A stretch of 53,129 nucleotides of DNA from an uncultured Bacteroidales bacterium (GTDB lineage: Bacteria; Bacteroidota; Bacteroidia; Bacteroidales; Bacteroidaceae), in contig CADAPC010000009.1 of the NCBI GenBank assembly GCA_902789725.1, positions 1 to 53,129 of the forward strand. The letters are read 5' to 3'. This document shows, in pieces, positions 8,561 through 17,715 of the stretch. The notes under the pieces are model-generated. The model made no database searches, was not told the DNA's origin, and saw nothing but the letters and a program-made list of their open reading frames with translations. The translations under genes were made by a program, and so were the position numbers. How positions within the stretch are numbered: position 1 is the first letter of the stretch; every line of letters begins with the position of its first letter.

Positions 8561-9703
8561 ATGAAAGTAGAGATTAACAAGAAACGTTTAGAATACCTGC
8601 TGGCATTATACAAGATGTCGGTGGATGACTTGTTGTCTCTTCTGAACAAAGGCAGGAAACGGATAACAGGAGCCGCAGACATCAGTGGAGATTCTATTGA
8701 TTTGGGGGTGTTGAAGCGTATAGGTGAGATATTCGACAAAGAAGTCAGTTTCTTTCAAGACTATTCTAAGTTGTCAACCAATGCAAGCAGCAGTATCTTC
8801 TTCCGCAAGACCTCATTCGGAACAGAGCTGAACTTGGAGTCGATCCGTACTGTAAACCGATTCGAGAGTCTGAAAAACGCTTTGGATGCATACAACAAAC
8901 TGTCGCAACTGGATGTGAAGTTTGACATAGAACACTACACCCTACAAGATGACCCTAAGACAGTAGCCGTACGTGCAAGAGATTTTTTTTATCCCGGGGA
9001 AACTGTCAATCATAGGCAGTTTCTTGTGAAGATGATAGAAAAAATCGCCGATCATGGCATTTTTGTCTTTGAATACATAGAGACATGGAACAAGAAAGAG
9101 AAAACCAACATTGACGGTTTTTACCTTAAGCCCAATGTGATAGTGCTTAAGCATCATAAGCATTACAAGCGAGAAATATTCACTCTGGCGCATGAATTGG
9201 GGCATTGTCTATTGGGGATTGAAGAAGTGGAGTCGGTGGACATGATGGACATCTCGGCACAGACTTCATACAGTGATGTCGAAAGATGGTGCAATGATTT
9301 TGCATATCAGTTCATTATGGGACAAGAAGCAGAAACACTTGCTAACATAGCATGTGTAGATTCCCGTAACGACTACTGCATTGACCTCTTCAAGGCTATC
9401 AGTGCACGGACGCACATTAGCCGTCTTGCCTTATATACAAGGATGTATATCGACAGGAAAATCAGCTATTCGAGCTACAGCAATGTCAAGAGTGAATTGG
9501 CAGAGGAATACAGAAGAAGAGAGGAACAGGAAAAGTTGAAAAACTCTGAGAAGAGAGGCGGGCGAACACCAAAGCCCATCATTTCTCCGCTATTCTTGAA
9601 AACCATGCAATATGCCTATTTCAATGGAGTGGTCAACGAGACCACTTTCTGTTCGAGACTCAATGTCAAACCAGCAAATTTTGAGAGGGAGTTATGGCGA
9701 TAG
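8561..9703 (+). CDS. ImmA/IrrE-family zinc metallopeptidase, putative antitoxin or regulator
   Basis: A 380-residue protein of the COG2856 type. The N-terminus (about 1-75) looks like a small helical DNA-binding module; the middle carries the zincin motif HELGH at 211-215 with a downstream WCNDFAYQF helix typical of ImmA/IrrE. Members cleave or bind repressors and often pair with PIN-like DUF4411 proteins as toxin-antitoxin modules. The stop overlaps the DUF4411 start by ten bases, indicating coupling. ATG 8561 is chosen because the -7 box at 8493 precedes it. Base composition is visibly more AT-rich than the flanking conjugation genes, suggesting separate acquisition. Confidence 0.82.
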   Translation: MKVEINKKRLEYLLALYKMSVDDLLSLLNKGRKRITGAADISGDSIDLGVLKRIGEIFDKEVSFFQDYSKLSTNASSSIFFRKTSFGTELNLESIRTVNRFESLKNALDAYNKLSQLDVKFDIEHYTLQDDPKTVAVRARDFFYPGETVNHRQFLVKMIEKIADHGIFVFEYIETWNKKEKTNIDGFYLKPNVIVLKHHKHYKREIFTLAHELGHCLLGIEEVESVDMMDISAQTSYSDVERWCNDFAYQFIMGQEAETLANIACVDSRNDYCIDLFKAISARTHISRLALYTRMYIDRKISYSSYSNVKSELAEEYRRREEQEKLKNSEKRGGRTPKPIISPLFLKTMQYAYFNGVVNETTFCSRLNVKPANFERELWR

Positions 9704-10251
9704 TTGTTGATACATGCTCATTGGTGATGATTGCCAAGAATTATCTTCCCTTGGATAAGGACGGACAGTTGTACTCATTCCTGGAAGAGGCGTTCTCCCG
9801 CAAGGATTTGATGCTACTTGATGTGATTCTGGATGAATCAAAACGCACCTCCAAAGGAATTGCAGTTGAAAAGATGCCTTTCCTCAAAGACAAGAAATTG
9901 GTCATTCCGACAAAGGATCTATTTCCATGTGCCCCAGAGAGATTCAGCAACATGATAGACAACAATTTCTGTGTAAGACTGAAGAAGCAGGAACTGACTG
10001 AAGAAGAATACATAGAGCAAAAGGAAGAATACCTTAAAACAGGTGATGCTAAGATTATCATTTATGCACTGAATGTACGGCACTCGGACGCTATCCATCT
10101 GGAAGAGATGCAAGTAATGACGGAGGAAACAAGGCAGCAGAATGACGGTAAGTTGTTCAAGAAACTTCCTTTGTTGTGTGAGCAGATAGGGATTGGAACA
10201 CTAACCGTTTCAGAATATCTGCATAGAAACGGGTTCTTTATTGACAAATAG
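9694..10251 (+). CDS. DUF4411 PIN-like nuclease, putative toxin
   Basis: A 185-residue protein opening with VVDTCSL, the first catalytic-aspartate motif of PIN-domain RNases, with further acidic positions in LMLLDVILDES and TGDAKIIIYAL, and a C-terminal segment (GTLTVSEYLHRNGF) typical of DUF4411. PIN toxins cleave RNA. It overlaps the ImmA-like gene, which would encode the antitoxin or regulator. The pair probably stabilises the element or acts as abortive defence; this is inferred from family and arrangement. Confidence 0.78.
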   Translation: MAIVVDTCSLVMIAKNYLPLDKDGQLYSFLEEAFSRKDLMLLDVILDESKRTSKGIAVEKMPFLKDKKLVIPTKDLFPCAPERFSNMIDNNFCVRLKKQELTEEEYIEQKEEYLKTGDAKIIIYALNVRHSDAIHLEEMQVMTEETRQQNDGKLFKKLPLLCEQIGIGTLTVSEYLHRNGFFIDK

Positions 10252-10413
10252 CATAGATATTAGTATCATCTTATGACATCTTTCACGAAATCATATTATA
10301 TTCGTGAATAAAACACTTGTTTTTCAAGAATAGAAATTGTTGAGGATTAGATATTTAAGACATTATTGCAATGCGGAAGGGGTGATGTGAACGACAAAAG
10401 ACAAGGCGTTCTA

Positions 10414-11043
10414 TTAGAGTGGATGCTTGATAAGATTGAGAAGAATGGACGGGTCGATGGCTCGTCCTTTTTTTGTGTCTTTGAGTGTGAGGTGCAGGTG
10501 GGGACCAGTACTGCGACCACTGTTGCCTGTCAGCGCGATGATGATGCCGGGACGGACGTGGGTGCCTTTGGTGACGAGAGTTTGGGAGAGGTGGCAATAG
10601 CTGACGGTGAAGTCGCCGTGACGGAGGGTGACATAGAGGCCTGAACGTTTGTCCTTGCCTACCTTGATGACCTCGCCGTGCATCATGGCGTATGTGGGTT
10701 CGTAATTTGCCTTCAAATCAAGCCCGTTGTGTAGGGCTTTTCTTTTTGTAAATGGGTCTCTGCGGTAGCCGAAAGGGCTGGTGACAGAGATATGACGGAG
10801 TGGACTGACAAGTGCCGTGTGGCGGTCGGTCTGCTCCGTTTGGGTTTGTAATGGGGCAAAGGCAAGAGAGTCTCGCCGCTGATGCGGCGAGCACGGAGGC
10901 AGTTGTTCGGATGTTGCGGACTGCGTCGTTTTTGGCACAGCCTTGCGGTGTACCTTAGTCTGTGTGACGGTATTGAACTGAGCGCATACTGTTGCTGATG
11001 AACAGAATATTGCTGCTATTGTGATGAGTAGAAATCGTTTCAT
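10414..11043 (-). CDS. Secreted M23-family peptidoglycan endopeptidase
   Basis: A 209-residue protein with a signal peptide (MKRFLLITIAAIFCSSATVCA), a low-complexity linker, and an M23/LytM domain with zinc ligands in HNGLDLK and the HLHL motif (GPHLHLTLKD). Such enzymes cut peptidoglycan cross-bridges and open the wall for conjugation machinery. ATG 11043 is chosen for the signal peptide; the longer open frame to 11112 adds an implausible N-terminus. The gene runs opposite to the transfer operon. A minus-strand TACTTTTG at 11047-11054 lies only three bases before the ATG, so the mRNA may be leaderless or the box fortuitous. Confidence 0.85.
   Translation of the reverse strand: MKRFLLITIAAIFCSSATVCAQFNTVTQTKVHRKAVPKTTQSATSEQLPPCSPHQRRDSLAFAPLQTQTEQTDRHTALVSPLRHISVTSPFGYRRDPFTKRKALHNGLDLKANYEPTYAMMHGEVIKVGKDKRSGLYVTLRHGDFTVSYCHLSQTLVTKGTHVRPGIIIALTGNSGRSTGPHLHLTLKDTKKGRAIDPSILLNLIKHPL
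10447..10482. repeat. 36-bp repeat, copy 2, inside the 3' end of the M23 gene
   Basis: Matches 8369-8404 at 33 of 36 positions. Here it encodes the C-terminal KDTKKGRAIDPS segment of the peptidase on the minus strand; on the plus strand it forms GGACG/CGTCC followed by seven Ts and could terminate transcripts from the toxin-antitoxin-like pair. Bases 10252-10413 hold nothing else recognisable. Confidence 0.55.
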
Positions 11044-11223
11044 GGTGCAAAAGTAACAAGCAATTCTTTGACTGGCATAAAGAACAAAGGGAAGACAAGA
11101 AGATTGTAACATAATATAGCAATCGAGTTTGATTTTTGAGCAGAAATCAAACTCAAATAATAATAATCGTCAAAAATAACACGCATTATCTTATGCAATT
11201 CTGCTTGTCTCTGAATAGGTATA

Positions 11224-11231
11224 TAACTTTG
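11224..11231 (+). promoter_or_regulatory. Promoter -7 box (TAACTTTG) of the transfer operon
   Basis: TATAACTTTGC lies 33 bases before the ATG at 11264 and fits the Bacteroidota consensus. It is the best candidate for driving the closely spaced rightward genes up to the hairpin at 27601. Confidence 0.6.
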
Positions 11232-11263
11232 CATGAGTTTAATTTCAAATTCAAAGTTAAAGT

Positions 11264-12025
11264 ATGAAGCAAGTACGATTTGAAGAGAGCGAGGTGCCTT
11301 ATCAGACACTGGCTCGTTTTGGTCTCACACAAGAGAAGATTGAAGACCTGCCCATGTGGGCGTTGGAAGATATTGGTCAGGGACGACGTTCACCGTTGCT
11401 GCCCATTCAGGTGAATAATGATGAGGGCGAGACATTGAAGAGCCGCACCCGATTTGCGTTGGTCCGTATGGAGGACGGCAAGGTGGATGTGGTCTTCTAT
11501 CCGCAGTTGGAGAAATCACCATTGGAGGCTTTTACTCAGGAACAGCAGGAGGACTTGCTGGCTGGAAAGGCTATCCTTGCCGATGTTAAGGATGCTGATG
11601 GCAGGAGCAGCAAGGCTTTCGTGCAGATTGACACGGAGACCAATCAGGTGATGTCGGTACCTACGCCTGTCATCGGGCGCAACTTGGAGGTGCTGAAGGA
11701 TGAACTGAAACTGAGTTCGGCAGAACTGACCGTGATGCAGAAGGGTGAGCCGCTCACGCTCATCATGGAGGACGAACAGGTGACGGTGGGTATTGACCTG
11801 AACGATAAGACCGGCATAAGGATTAATCAAGGCGACAGTCAGAAGTGGAAGGAGAACACCAAGCGAGAGTGGGACAAATACACCTTCGGGTGCTATGGCT
11901 GTTGGGTAATGGGCGATGACGGTAATCTTGACTATGTGCCTGAAGAGGAATACACGGAAGAACTTTGGAATGAGCAGAAGAAGAATGGAGAGCGCAACCG
12001 CGCCTCTTTTTCCATGCACAAATAA
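11264..12025 (+). CDS. DUF4099/DUF3945-type conjugative-element protein
   Basis: A 253-residue cytoplasmic protein. The N-terminus (VPYQTLARFGLTQEKIEDLP, then LEDIGQGRRSPLLPI) matches DUF4099, found on Bacteroidota conjugative elements; the rest has features of the associated DUF3945 (DVKDADGRSSKAFVQID, GIDLNDKTGIRIN). The biochemical role is not known. It is the first gene behind the promoter at 11224 and is followed after 23 bases by a small gene. Confidence 0.7.
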   Translation: MKQVRFEESEVPYQTLARFGLTQEKIEDLPMWALEDIGQGRRSPLLPIQVNNDEGETLKSRTRFALVRMEDGKVDVVFYPQLEKSPLEAFTQEQQEDLLAGKAILADVKDADGRSSKAFVQIDTETNQVMSVPTPVIGRNLEVLKDELKLSSAELTVMQKGEPLTLIMEDEQVTVGIDLNDKTGIRINQGDSQKWKENTKREWDKYTFGCYGCWVMGDDGNLDYVPEEEYTEELWNEQKKNGERNRASFSMHK

Positions 12026-12048
12026 TCTACACATAATATAATAAGTAT

Positions 12049-12273
12049 ATGGCATCAAATAAATATTATCCAGAGGATGTGCTCGTCGAGAAGATACAGA
12101 GCGGCGAGTACGGTTGGTTGGAGTATGTCAACCATCATTCTGCTGAATGGCAGGAAGAATATGAGAGCTATTGTCTGAACAACGGACTCTGCATTTGTGA
12201 AGAGAGTGCGGAGCAGTTTGTCCATCACAAAGATGAGGAACTGGAGAAGGCAATAGAGAACGGTGAAGCATGA
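12049..12273 (+). CDS. Small acidic protein of unknown function
   Basis: A 74-residue, strongly acidic protein (EWQEEYESYCLNNGLCICEES) without membrane segments. Position within the transfer operon, codon character and spacing support a real gene. I do not recognise the family. Confidence 0.6.
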   Translation: MASNKYYPEDVLVEKIQSGEYGWLEYVNHHSAEWQEEYESYCLNNGLCICEESAEQFVHHKDEELEKAIENGEA

Positions 12274-12310
12274 TAAATGAAGAGTGAAGAATGAAGAGTG
12301 AAGAATAAGT

Positions 12311-13906
12311 ATGGCGATAAGAAAGAATACGAATCCCCAACAGATGGACCTGCAACCAGAGATGCGTGACTTGCTCATGCGCAATGGTATGCAGGCTCAT
12401 GTGGTGAGTAATGGCAGCGGCTATCAGCTTGTGGTGCAAGGGCATGACAGTCCGCTGCTTACCTATAACATCACCGAGAAGCAGATGTTGGCTCTGACCG
12501 ACTGGGGTACGAATCATGCCAACAAGTTAGCCTACAATACCTTTACGGGCATTGTGGGCAACGACTTCTATATGCCCAAGAACTTCGTTCATGCACGCAA
12601 TGCCAACGGTCGTGTAGCTATGGGGCTGCACGGCTATCGTGTTGGTATCGGCGAGTATGGACGGATGGGGCGCATCGATATGCCACCACCCTTTTTAGGT
12701 TGGACACCACGCAGTCAGGAGGGATTCCATCTTCGCAGAGTTGGAGGACGATTGTTCTTCCCCGAAGCCCCGATTGTGCCTGAACGTTGGGACGGCAGAA
12801 TGAAGCCTGGCGAATTGCAGAGCGGCGGTTATGGGTTCTATTATAAGGGACAGCAACAGAGTTATAGCCCTCAGCAACAGGATGTGCTGAAAGATTTGGA
12901 GGGAATCATAATGCCTTCCATCAGCCGCACGAGAAGCACGGAGCCAGCCAAGCCTTATAAGGAACTGATTACCTCGCCTGTCTATTTCACCAATGAGAAG
13001 TGGCAGGAGTGTCTGGCATCGCATGGCATCATCATTGATGAGAATGCGAAGACGCTGACCATTCAGTCGAACAGCGTCAATGCCGACATGGTGTATGACC
13101 TGACAGATGAGGAACTGAAGAAACTCACCTCCAACTCCATCAAGGAAGTGCCCGTCGTTCAACGCTTGGAACTGCTGAATGGCATCATCAAGGACGACTT
13201 TGCTGACAAAATCCTGATGGACACACTGAATAGCAAGGAGCGCATCGACCTGCATCTGCATCCCGAACTTGAACAGGAGTTGCAGCAGCGTCAGCAACAA
13301 GACGAGGAACGGTTGCTTCCGTTGGAAGAGGACGAGACTGTCAGACGTGACGTGTTGCAAGGCGATGCCATGGTGAGAGGTGAAGACCTTGCCTTGATTA
13401 ATGAGAACAAGGGTTGGTATCGTGAGGGAGCGCATGGGCGTGAAGTGAAAGTCGGTGACATCATGGTGGAGAAAGTGCCTCCGATGGAGGGAGATAAGAA
13501 AGGCGAAGATAAGTATCGCATGACCGCCATTATCAATGGAGAAGCCATCACGCACGAAATCAAGCAGAAGGACTACGACAAGTTCTTGGCGGTGGATGAC
13601 TACCATCGCATGAAACTCTTCTCCAAGGTTTTCAGTGAAGTGGATATGAAGACACGCCCCGAAACCAACGCCGGACTGGGCACGAAGATATTGGCGGCTC
13701 TGACGGCAGGAGCAGTCGTTACAGCAGAGGTGGCGCATGACATAAGCCACCATCATCACCATCCAGCCCCGGAGTTCTATGCAGAGCATCATGGCGGTCC
13801 ACGTCCTTACTTCAAACCGGGAGTGGATTCGCCACAGGAGATTGCGGCAAGGTACTTTGAGGCAGAAGCAAATCATGTTGCCACGGAGATAAGGAGAGGA
13901 TATTAA
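12311..13906 (+). CDS. Large DUF3945-like conjugative-element protein
   Basis: A 531-residue protein with no signal peptide. Residues 1-130 contain a compact domain (ITEKQMLALTDWG, NDFYMPKNFVHARN); the middle is glutamine-rich; about 365-430 (ENKGWYREGAHGREVKVGDIMVEKV, MTAIINGEAITHEI) resembles DUF3945-type repeats; a short hydrophobic alanine-rich segment and a histidine run (SHHHHH) follow near 465-485. It appears to share an ancestry with the gene at 11264. It lies between that gene and the primase, so a role in DNA processing for transfer is likely but unproven. Confidence 0.6.
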   Translation: MAIRKNTNPQQMDLQPEMRDLLMRNGMQAHVVSNGSGYQLVVQGHDSPLLTYNITEKQMLALTDWGTNHANKLAYNTFTGIVGNDFYMPKNFVHARNANGRVAMGLHGYRVGIGEYGRMGRIDMPPPFLGWTPRSQEGFHLRRVGGRLFFPEAPIVPERWDGRMKPGELQSGGYGFYYKGQQQSYSPQQQDVLKDLEGIIMPSISRTRSTEPAKPYKELITSPVYFTNEKWQECLASHGIIIDENAKTLTIQSNSVNADMVYDLTDEELKKLTSNSIKEVPVVQRLELLNGIIKDDFADKILMDTLNSKERIDLHLHPELEQELQQRQQQDEERLLPLEEDETVRRDVLQGDAMVRGEDLALINENKGWYREGAHGREVKVGDIMVEKVPPMEGDKKGEDKYRMTAIINGEAITHEIKQKDYDKFLAVDDYHRMKLFSKVFSEVDMKTRPETNAGLGTKILAALTAGAVVTAEVAHDISHHHHHPAPEFYAEHHGGPRPYFKPGVDSPQEIAARYFEAEANHVATEIRRGY

Positions 13907-13936
13907 CAATGTATAATTTACAATTTATAATTTATA

Positions 13937-15079
13937 ATGAGTAGTGAACTGACATACGATGACTTTCTGGACAGGTTGAGCATACAGGAAGTACTGGTGG
14001 ACGCAGGGTATCATCTGAACAAGAGAGATGGCTTGCGTTATCCGTCGTATGTGCGTACTGACAGTGAGGGCAGACGGGTGCGTGGTGATAAGTTCATTGT
14101 CACGCAGAATGGGAAATGTTGCTTCCAACCACCGCAGCAGAAGGTGTATAATGTCATTTCGTTCATCAAGGAGCATCCAGAAATGTTTTCAGAGAACAAG
14201 GTGGGAATGTCTCCTGACCGACTCGTCAACCTCGTCTGCAACCGACTGCTCAACCAACCCATAGAGGACAGACCATCGAAGATTACAGAACCAAGAAAGG
14301 ACGGAAAGCCATTCAACCTGAATGACTACGACATCCACAAGTTCAATCCGCAGGACAGGGAAACGCAGAAAAGGTTTTATCCCTATTTTAAGTTCCGAGG
14401 CATCGACCTCTATACGCAGTATGCTTTTCATCGGCATTTCTGTCTGGCTACTAAGCATCGGACGGATGGACTTACCTTTGCCAACCTTGCCTTTCCGCTT
14501 GTACTGCCCAAGACACCCGACAAGACTGTGGGCTTTGAGGAACGAGGACGACCGAAGATGGACGGTAGCGGCGGTTACAAGGGCAAGGCAGAAGGAAGCA
14601 ACAGCAGTGAAGGACTGTGGATTGCCAACCTCACGGGCGAGCCGTTGGATAAAGCAAGCGAAATTGTATGGTTTGAGAGTGCCTACGATGCCATGGCAGA
14701 GTATCAGATAAATCCTGTAAAGATGGTGTATGTATCTACGGGCGGCACACCCACCGAGGGACAGATGCGAGGACTTCTGTCCGTTACTCCCAACGCACGG
14801 CACTATTTGGGTTTTGACAAGGACGATGCAGGGCGGCAGTTTGTTGCAAACTTCAGGAAGGTGGCAGCAGAGATGGGCTTCCGTCACGAGCATGTGCAAG
14901 CCTATCATCCATTGGGTTGCTACAAGGACTGGAACGATGCGCTGCTCAACAAGAAATCAGCAGAACTGATTGCCAAGGGCGAACCAGATACCTTCGACTA
15001 TGCCGAGTTTATCGCAGCCGGCAAGGCAGAGAAACAAAGGGAAAAAGAAGAAAAGAACACATATCATAGAAGCGTATGA
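13937..15079 (+). CDS. TOPRIM-domain primase of a conjugative element
   Basis: A 380-residue protein. The N-terminus (about 10-85: VLVDAGYHLNKRDGLRYPSY, then FIVTQNGKCCFQPPQQKVYNVISFI) resembles the DUF3991/CHC2-like region that precedes TOPRIM in mobile-element primases. The TOPRIM catalytic glutamate is in VWFESAYDAMA (about 245) and the acidic triad in FDKDDAG (about 292-298). It would make primers on the transferred strand in the recipient. The stop overlaps the next start by ATGA. Confidence 0.8.
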   Translation: MSSELTYDDFLDRLSIQEVLVDAGYHLNKRDGLRYPSYVRTDSEGRRVRGDKFIVTQNGKCCFQPPQQKVYNVISFIKEHPEMFSENKVGMSPDRLVNLVCNRLLNQPIEDRPSKITEPRKDGKPFNLNDYDIHKFNPQDRETQKRFYPYFKFRGIDLYTQYAFHRHFCLATKHRTDGLTFANLAFPLVLPKTPDKTVGFEERGRPKMDGSGGYKGKAEGSNSSEGLWIANLTGEPLDKASEIVWFESAYDAMAEYQINPVKMVYVSTGGTPTEGQMRGLLSVTPNARHYLGFDKDDAGRQFVANFRKVAAEMGFRHEHVQAYHPLGCYKDWNDALLNKKSAELIAKGEPDTFDYAEFIAAGKAEKQREKEEKNTYHRSV

Positions 15080-15561
15080 GACAAGAAGATAATAGCATCA
15101 TCACCTTGTGCCCCAGCATCGGACAGTTTTTCATCAACGAACTGCCTCTGTTGCTGTTGTGCGTGGCAATGCTCCTAATCGGAGGATTGCCCGGTTGTGC
15201 ATATAGTACCCTGTTGCTTGTCTTCAGCCTCCTGTTCTCCCTCTGTTTACTCTACCGATTCATCTATCTGAGGAGTATCCGCTACCATATCGGGAGCGAG
15301 CAACTCATCTGTGAGCACGGAGTGTTTCAGCGGAGCGTGAACTACATGGAGTTGTACCGAGTGGTGGACTTTGCCGAGCATCAGACATTGATACAACAGT
15401 TATGCGGACTGAAAAGCGTGACCGTGTTGTCGATGGATAGAACGACACCGAAACTGGAAATGACCGGCATCAGCAACAGCTATGACGTGGTGAGTGTGAT
15501 ACGAACAAGAGTAGAAACGAACAAACGAAGAAAGGGCGTATATGAGATTACGAATAGATAA
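15076..15561 (+). CDS. Membrane protein with bacterial PH-like domain
   Basis: A 161-residue protein with a hydrophobic hairpin (about 20-65) followed by a bacterial PH-like domain (IRYHIGSEQLICEHGVFQRSVNYMELYRVVDF), as in YdbS/DUF304 proteins. It is translationally coupled at both ends: ATGA with the primase gene, and a 20-base overlap with the next gene. Role in transfer unknown. Confidence 0.7.
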   Translation: MRQEDNSIITLCPSIGQFFINELPLLLLCVAMLLIGGLPGCAYSTLLLVFSLLFSLCLLYRFIYLRSIRYHIGSEQLICEHGVFQRSVNYMELYRVVDFAEHQTLIQQLCGLKSVTVLSMDRTTPKLEMTGISNSYDVVSVIRTRVETNKRRKGVYEITNR

Positions 15562-16243
15562 GATTTGGTTCATTGTCGTGGCATTGGTACTGAGCGTGCC
15601 GTCAGCCCATGCACAGATTGTGACTGCCAACCCTTTGGAATGGATGGCATTAGCAGAGGGCAACGAAGCCATCAACGGTGAGATAGAGAAGGAAATCAAA
15701 GGTCAGACCAAGACTGCCCTGTTGCAGAATACCATCGCCGCAGAGTTCACCAAGATACACGAATGGGAGAAGAAGTACAACAGTTATCTGAAAACCGCCA
15801 GTGGTTATGCCTCTTCCCTCAAAGCCTGTACCTATCTGTACGACGATGGAGTGAAGATATTCATCACCTTGTGTAAGATGCGCAAGGCCATCAACAATAA
15901 TCCGCAAGGCATCGTTGCCACCCTCTCGATGAACAACCTGTATATGGAGACCGCCACGGAATTGGTGTCCGTCTTCACACTGCTGAAAGATGCAGTCGCC
16001 AAAGGAGGCAAAGAGAACATGCTGACTGGTGCGGAAAGGAGCAAGACGCTGTGGGCACTGAACGACAAGCTGAGTGCCTTCAGCAAGAAGCTGCATCGTC
16101 TTTATCTGTCTATACGATATTACACCATGACCGATGTGTGGAACGGCGTGACGGCAGGGATGATAGACCGAAGCAATGGAGAGATAGCCACCCAAGCCCT
16201 TAGCAGATGGCGCAGAGCAGGACGTATGACCATCAGTGATTAA
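15542..16243 (+). CDS. Secreted transfer-operon protein A, paralogue of the next gene
   Basis: A 233-residue protein with a signal peptide ending SAHAQ and a helical mature part. It shares length, a signal peptide, an aligned TKIHEWEKKYNSYL/LQREFNNYLDSF region and a C-terminal Y-(Y)T-M-x-D-V-W...RW(R/K) pattern with the gene at 16261, so the two are tandem duplicates. The size and helical, exported character recall VirB5- or TraI-type accessory proteins of type IV secretion, but I cannot confirm that. Confidence 0.65.
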   Translation: MRLRIDKIWFIVVALVLSVPSAHAQIVTANPLEWMALAEGNEAINGEIEKEIKGQTKTALLQNTIAAEFTKIHEWEKKYNSYLKTASGYASSLKACTYLYDDGVKIFITLCKMRKAINNNPQGIVATLSMNNLYMETATELVSVFTLLKDAVAKGGKENMLTGAERSKTLWALNDKLSAFSKKLHRLYLSIRYYTMTDVWNGVTAGMIDRSNGEIATQALSRWRRAGRMTISD

Positions 16244-16260
16244 CGATAAAGGAATCAGTC

Positions 16261-16944
16261 ATGAAGTATTTCATATCAATTGCCATTTTTATGTTTATAT
16301 CATCTTTTGCAGGAGTGCGGGCGCAGAACGACCCGACTCTTGCGGGGATGATTCTGATGTACACCAACAAGGCGGAGAAAGAACTGAAGAATCAGGAGAA
16401 AGTGATGCTGCTACAATCCACCGGCCATATCTGGACCAAGGAGGAAGTGGAAGCCACTACCGACCTGCAGCGGGAGTTCAACAACTATCTGGACTCCTTC
16501 CGTTCCATCGTCAGCTATGCCGCACAGATATATGGTTTCTATCACGAGATAGGTCAGTTGGTGGACAATATGGGTGGATTGGTGGCGCAGTTGGATGCCC
16601 ATCCTGCCAACGGACTTGCCGTAGCCCTGTCAGCCAAGCGCAACAAGATATACCGCGAGCTGATTATGAACAGCATCGAGATAGTTAATGACATACGCAC
16701 GGTATGCCTGTCGGGCAACAAGATGACCGAGAAGGAGCGTGTGGAGATAGTCTTCGGCATCCGACCCAAACTGAAGAAGATGAACAAGCAGTTGAAGCGA
16801 CTGACGAGGGCGGTGAAATACACCACCATGGGCGATGTTTGGATGGAGATAGACGAAGGGGCAAGACCCACCAAAGCGAACAAAGCCGAGATAGCAGCGG
16901 CTGCCAAGAGGCGGTGGAAGCAGGTGGGCAAGAACGTAAACTGA
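16261..16944 (+). CDS. Secreted transfer-operon protein B, paralogue of the previous gene
   Basis: A 227-residue protein with a signal peptide ending VRAQ, then a predicted helical bundle. It repeats the pattern of the preceding gene, including KYTTMGDVWMEI near the end and a final K-R-R-W-K-Q. Periplasmic location is likely. Tandem diverged copies suggest they work as a pair in the mating apparatus; that is inference. Confidence 0.65.
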   Translation: MKYFISIAIFMFISSFAGVRAQNDPTLAGMILMYTNKAEKELKNQEKVMLLQSTGHIWTKEEVEATTDLQREFNNYLDSFRSIVSYAAQIYGFYHEIGQLVDNMGGLVAQLDAHPANGLAVALSAKRNKIYRELIMNSIEIVNDIRTVCLSGNKMTEKERVEIVFGIRPKLKKMNKQLKRLTRAVKYTTMGDVWMEIDEGARPTKANKAEIAAAAKRRWKQVGKNVN

Positions 16945-17037
16945 TGGAGCAGCGAGAGCAGAGCCGAACTTGTTCGAGCTATGCCGAGTCGTGACAGAAG
17001 AAGACGAAGTCAAACCGTGATTAAAAAACGATAAGAT

Positions 17038-17700
17038 ATGGGATTTTGGAGTTCATTATTGAAATATGGTGGCAAGGCGGCACGAGGTACTGGCCATGTC
17101 ATCGGAGTAACTGGAAAGACCTTAGGCAGTGCGGCACTCCACCCGCAACGCACCCTTATGGGAGCCGGCAAGGCTATGCAGACGGCCGCAGTGGGTAGTG
17201 CCGCAGGCTATGTGACATGGGAGAAGCTGACCACAGACAAGAGCGTGGCACGCATCGTAGGTGATGCTGTCATCGGCGAGAATGCCACGGAAGCGGTGGC
17301 ACAAACCGCCAACGATGTGCAACGTCTGACGGGCAAGGCTGGTGAAGCCGTTGATGCGGTGAACACTGTAGCCGGAAAGATGGACACCCAGTTCAGCGGC
17401 ATCAGTGATTTCTTTAGGAATATGTTCGGAGGCGTAGGATGCGACATGATAGGCAATCTCTTTGGCAATATCGGCAAGGGCAACGTGTCGGGTATGAGCA
17501 TCGTCGGACTGGTGGCTGCCGCCTTCATGGTATTCGGACGCTTTGGTTGGATGAGCAAGATTGCGGGTGCCCTGCTTGGAGCGATGATCATCGGGAACAA
17601 TTCTAAGGTGGCGCAAACTCTGCCTAACAGAGGCGGTACGTCTTCACATGGGCAGAACATGAAAGAAGCAGAGACCCAAAGCAGAGGGATGAAACGATAA
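17038..17700 (+). CDS. Glycine/alanine-rich membrane-associated protein
   Basis: A 220-residue protein with amphipathic glycine-rich segments at the N-terminus (GGKAARGTGHVIGVTGKTLG), an alanine/valine-rich centre, and hydrophobic helices at about 155-190 (MSIVGLVAAAFMVFGRFGW, IAGALLGAMIIG). No signal peptide. It lies in the transfer operon and may be a membrane component of the mating channel; no family recognised. Confidence 0.55.
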   Translation: MGFWSSLLKYGGKAARGTGHVIGVTGKTLGSAALHPQRTLMGAGKAMQTAAVGSAAGYVTWEKLTTDKSVARIVGDAVIGENATEAVAQTANDVQRLTGKAGEAVDAVNTVAGKMDTQFSGISDFFRNMFGGVGCDMIGNLFGNIGKGNVSGMSIVGLVAAAFMVFGRFGWMSKIAGALLGAMIIGNNSKVAQTLPNRGGTSSHGQNMKEAETQSRGMKR

Positions 17701-17715
17701 CCAATATACAGTGAT

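Noticed and set aside
12695..13909. 404-codon leftward open frame opposite the DUF3945-like gene
   Set aside because: Shadow frame with Leu/His-rich composition typical of antisense translation.
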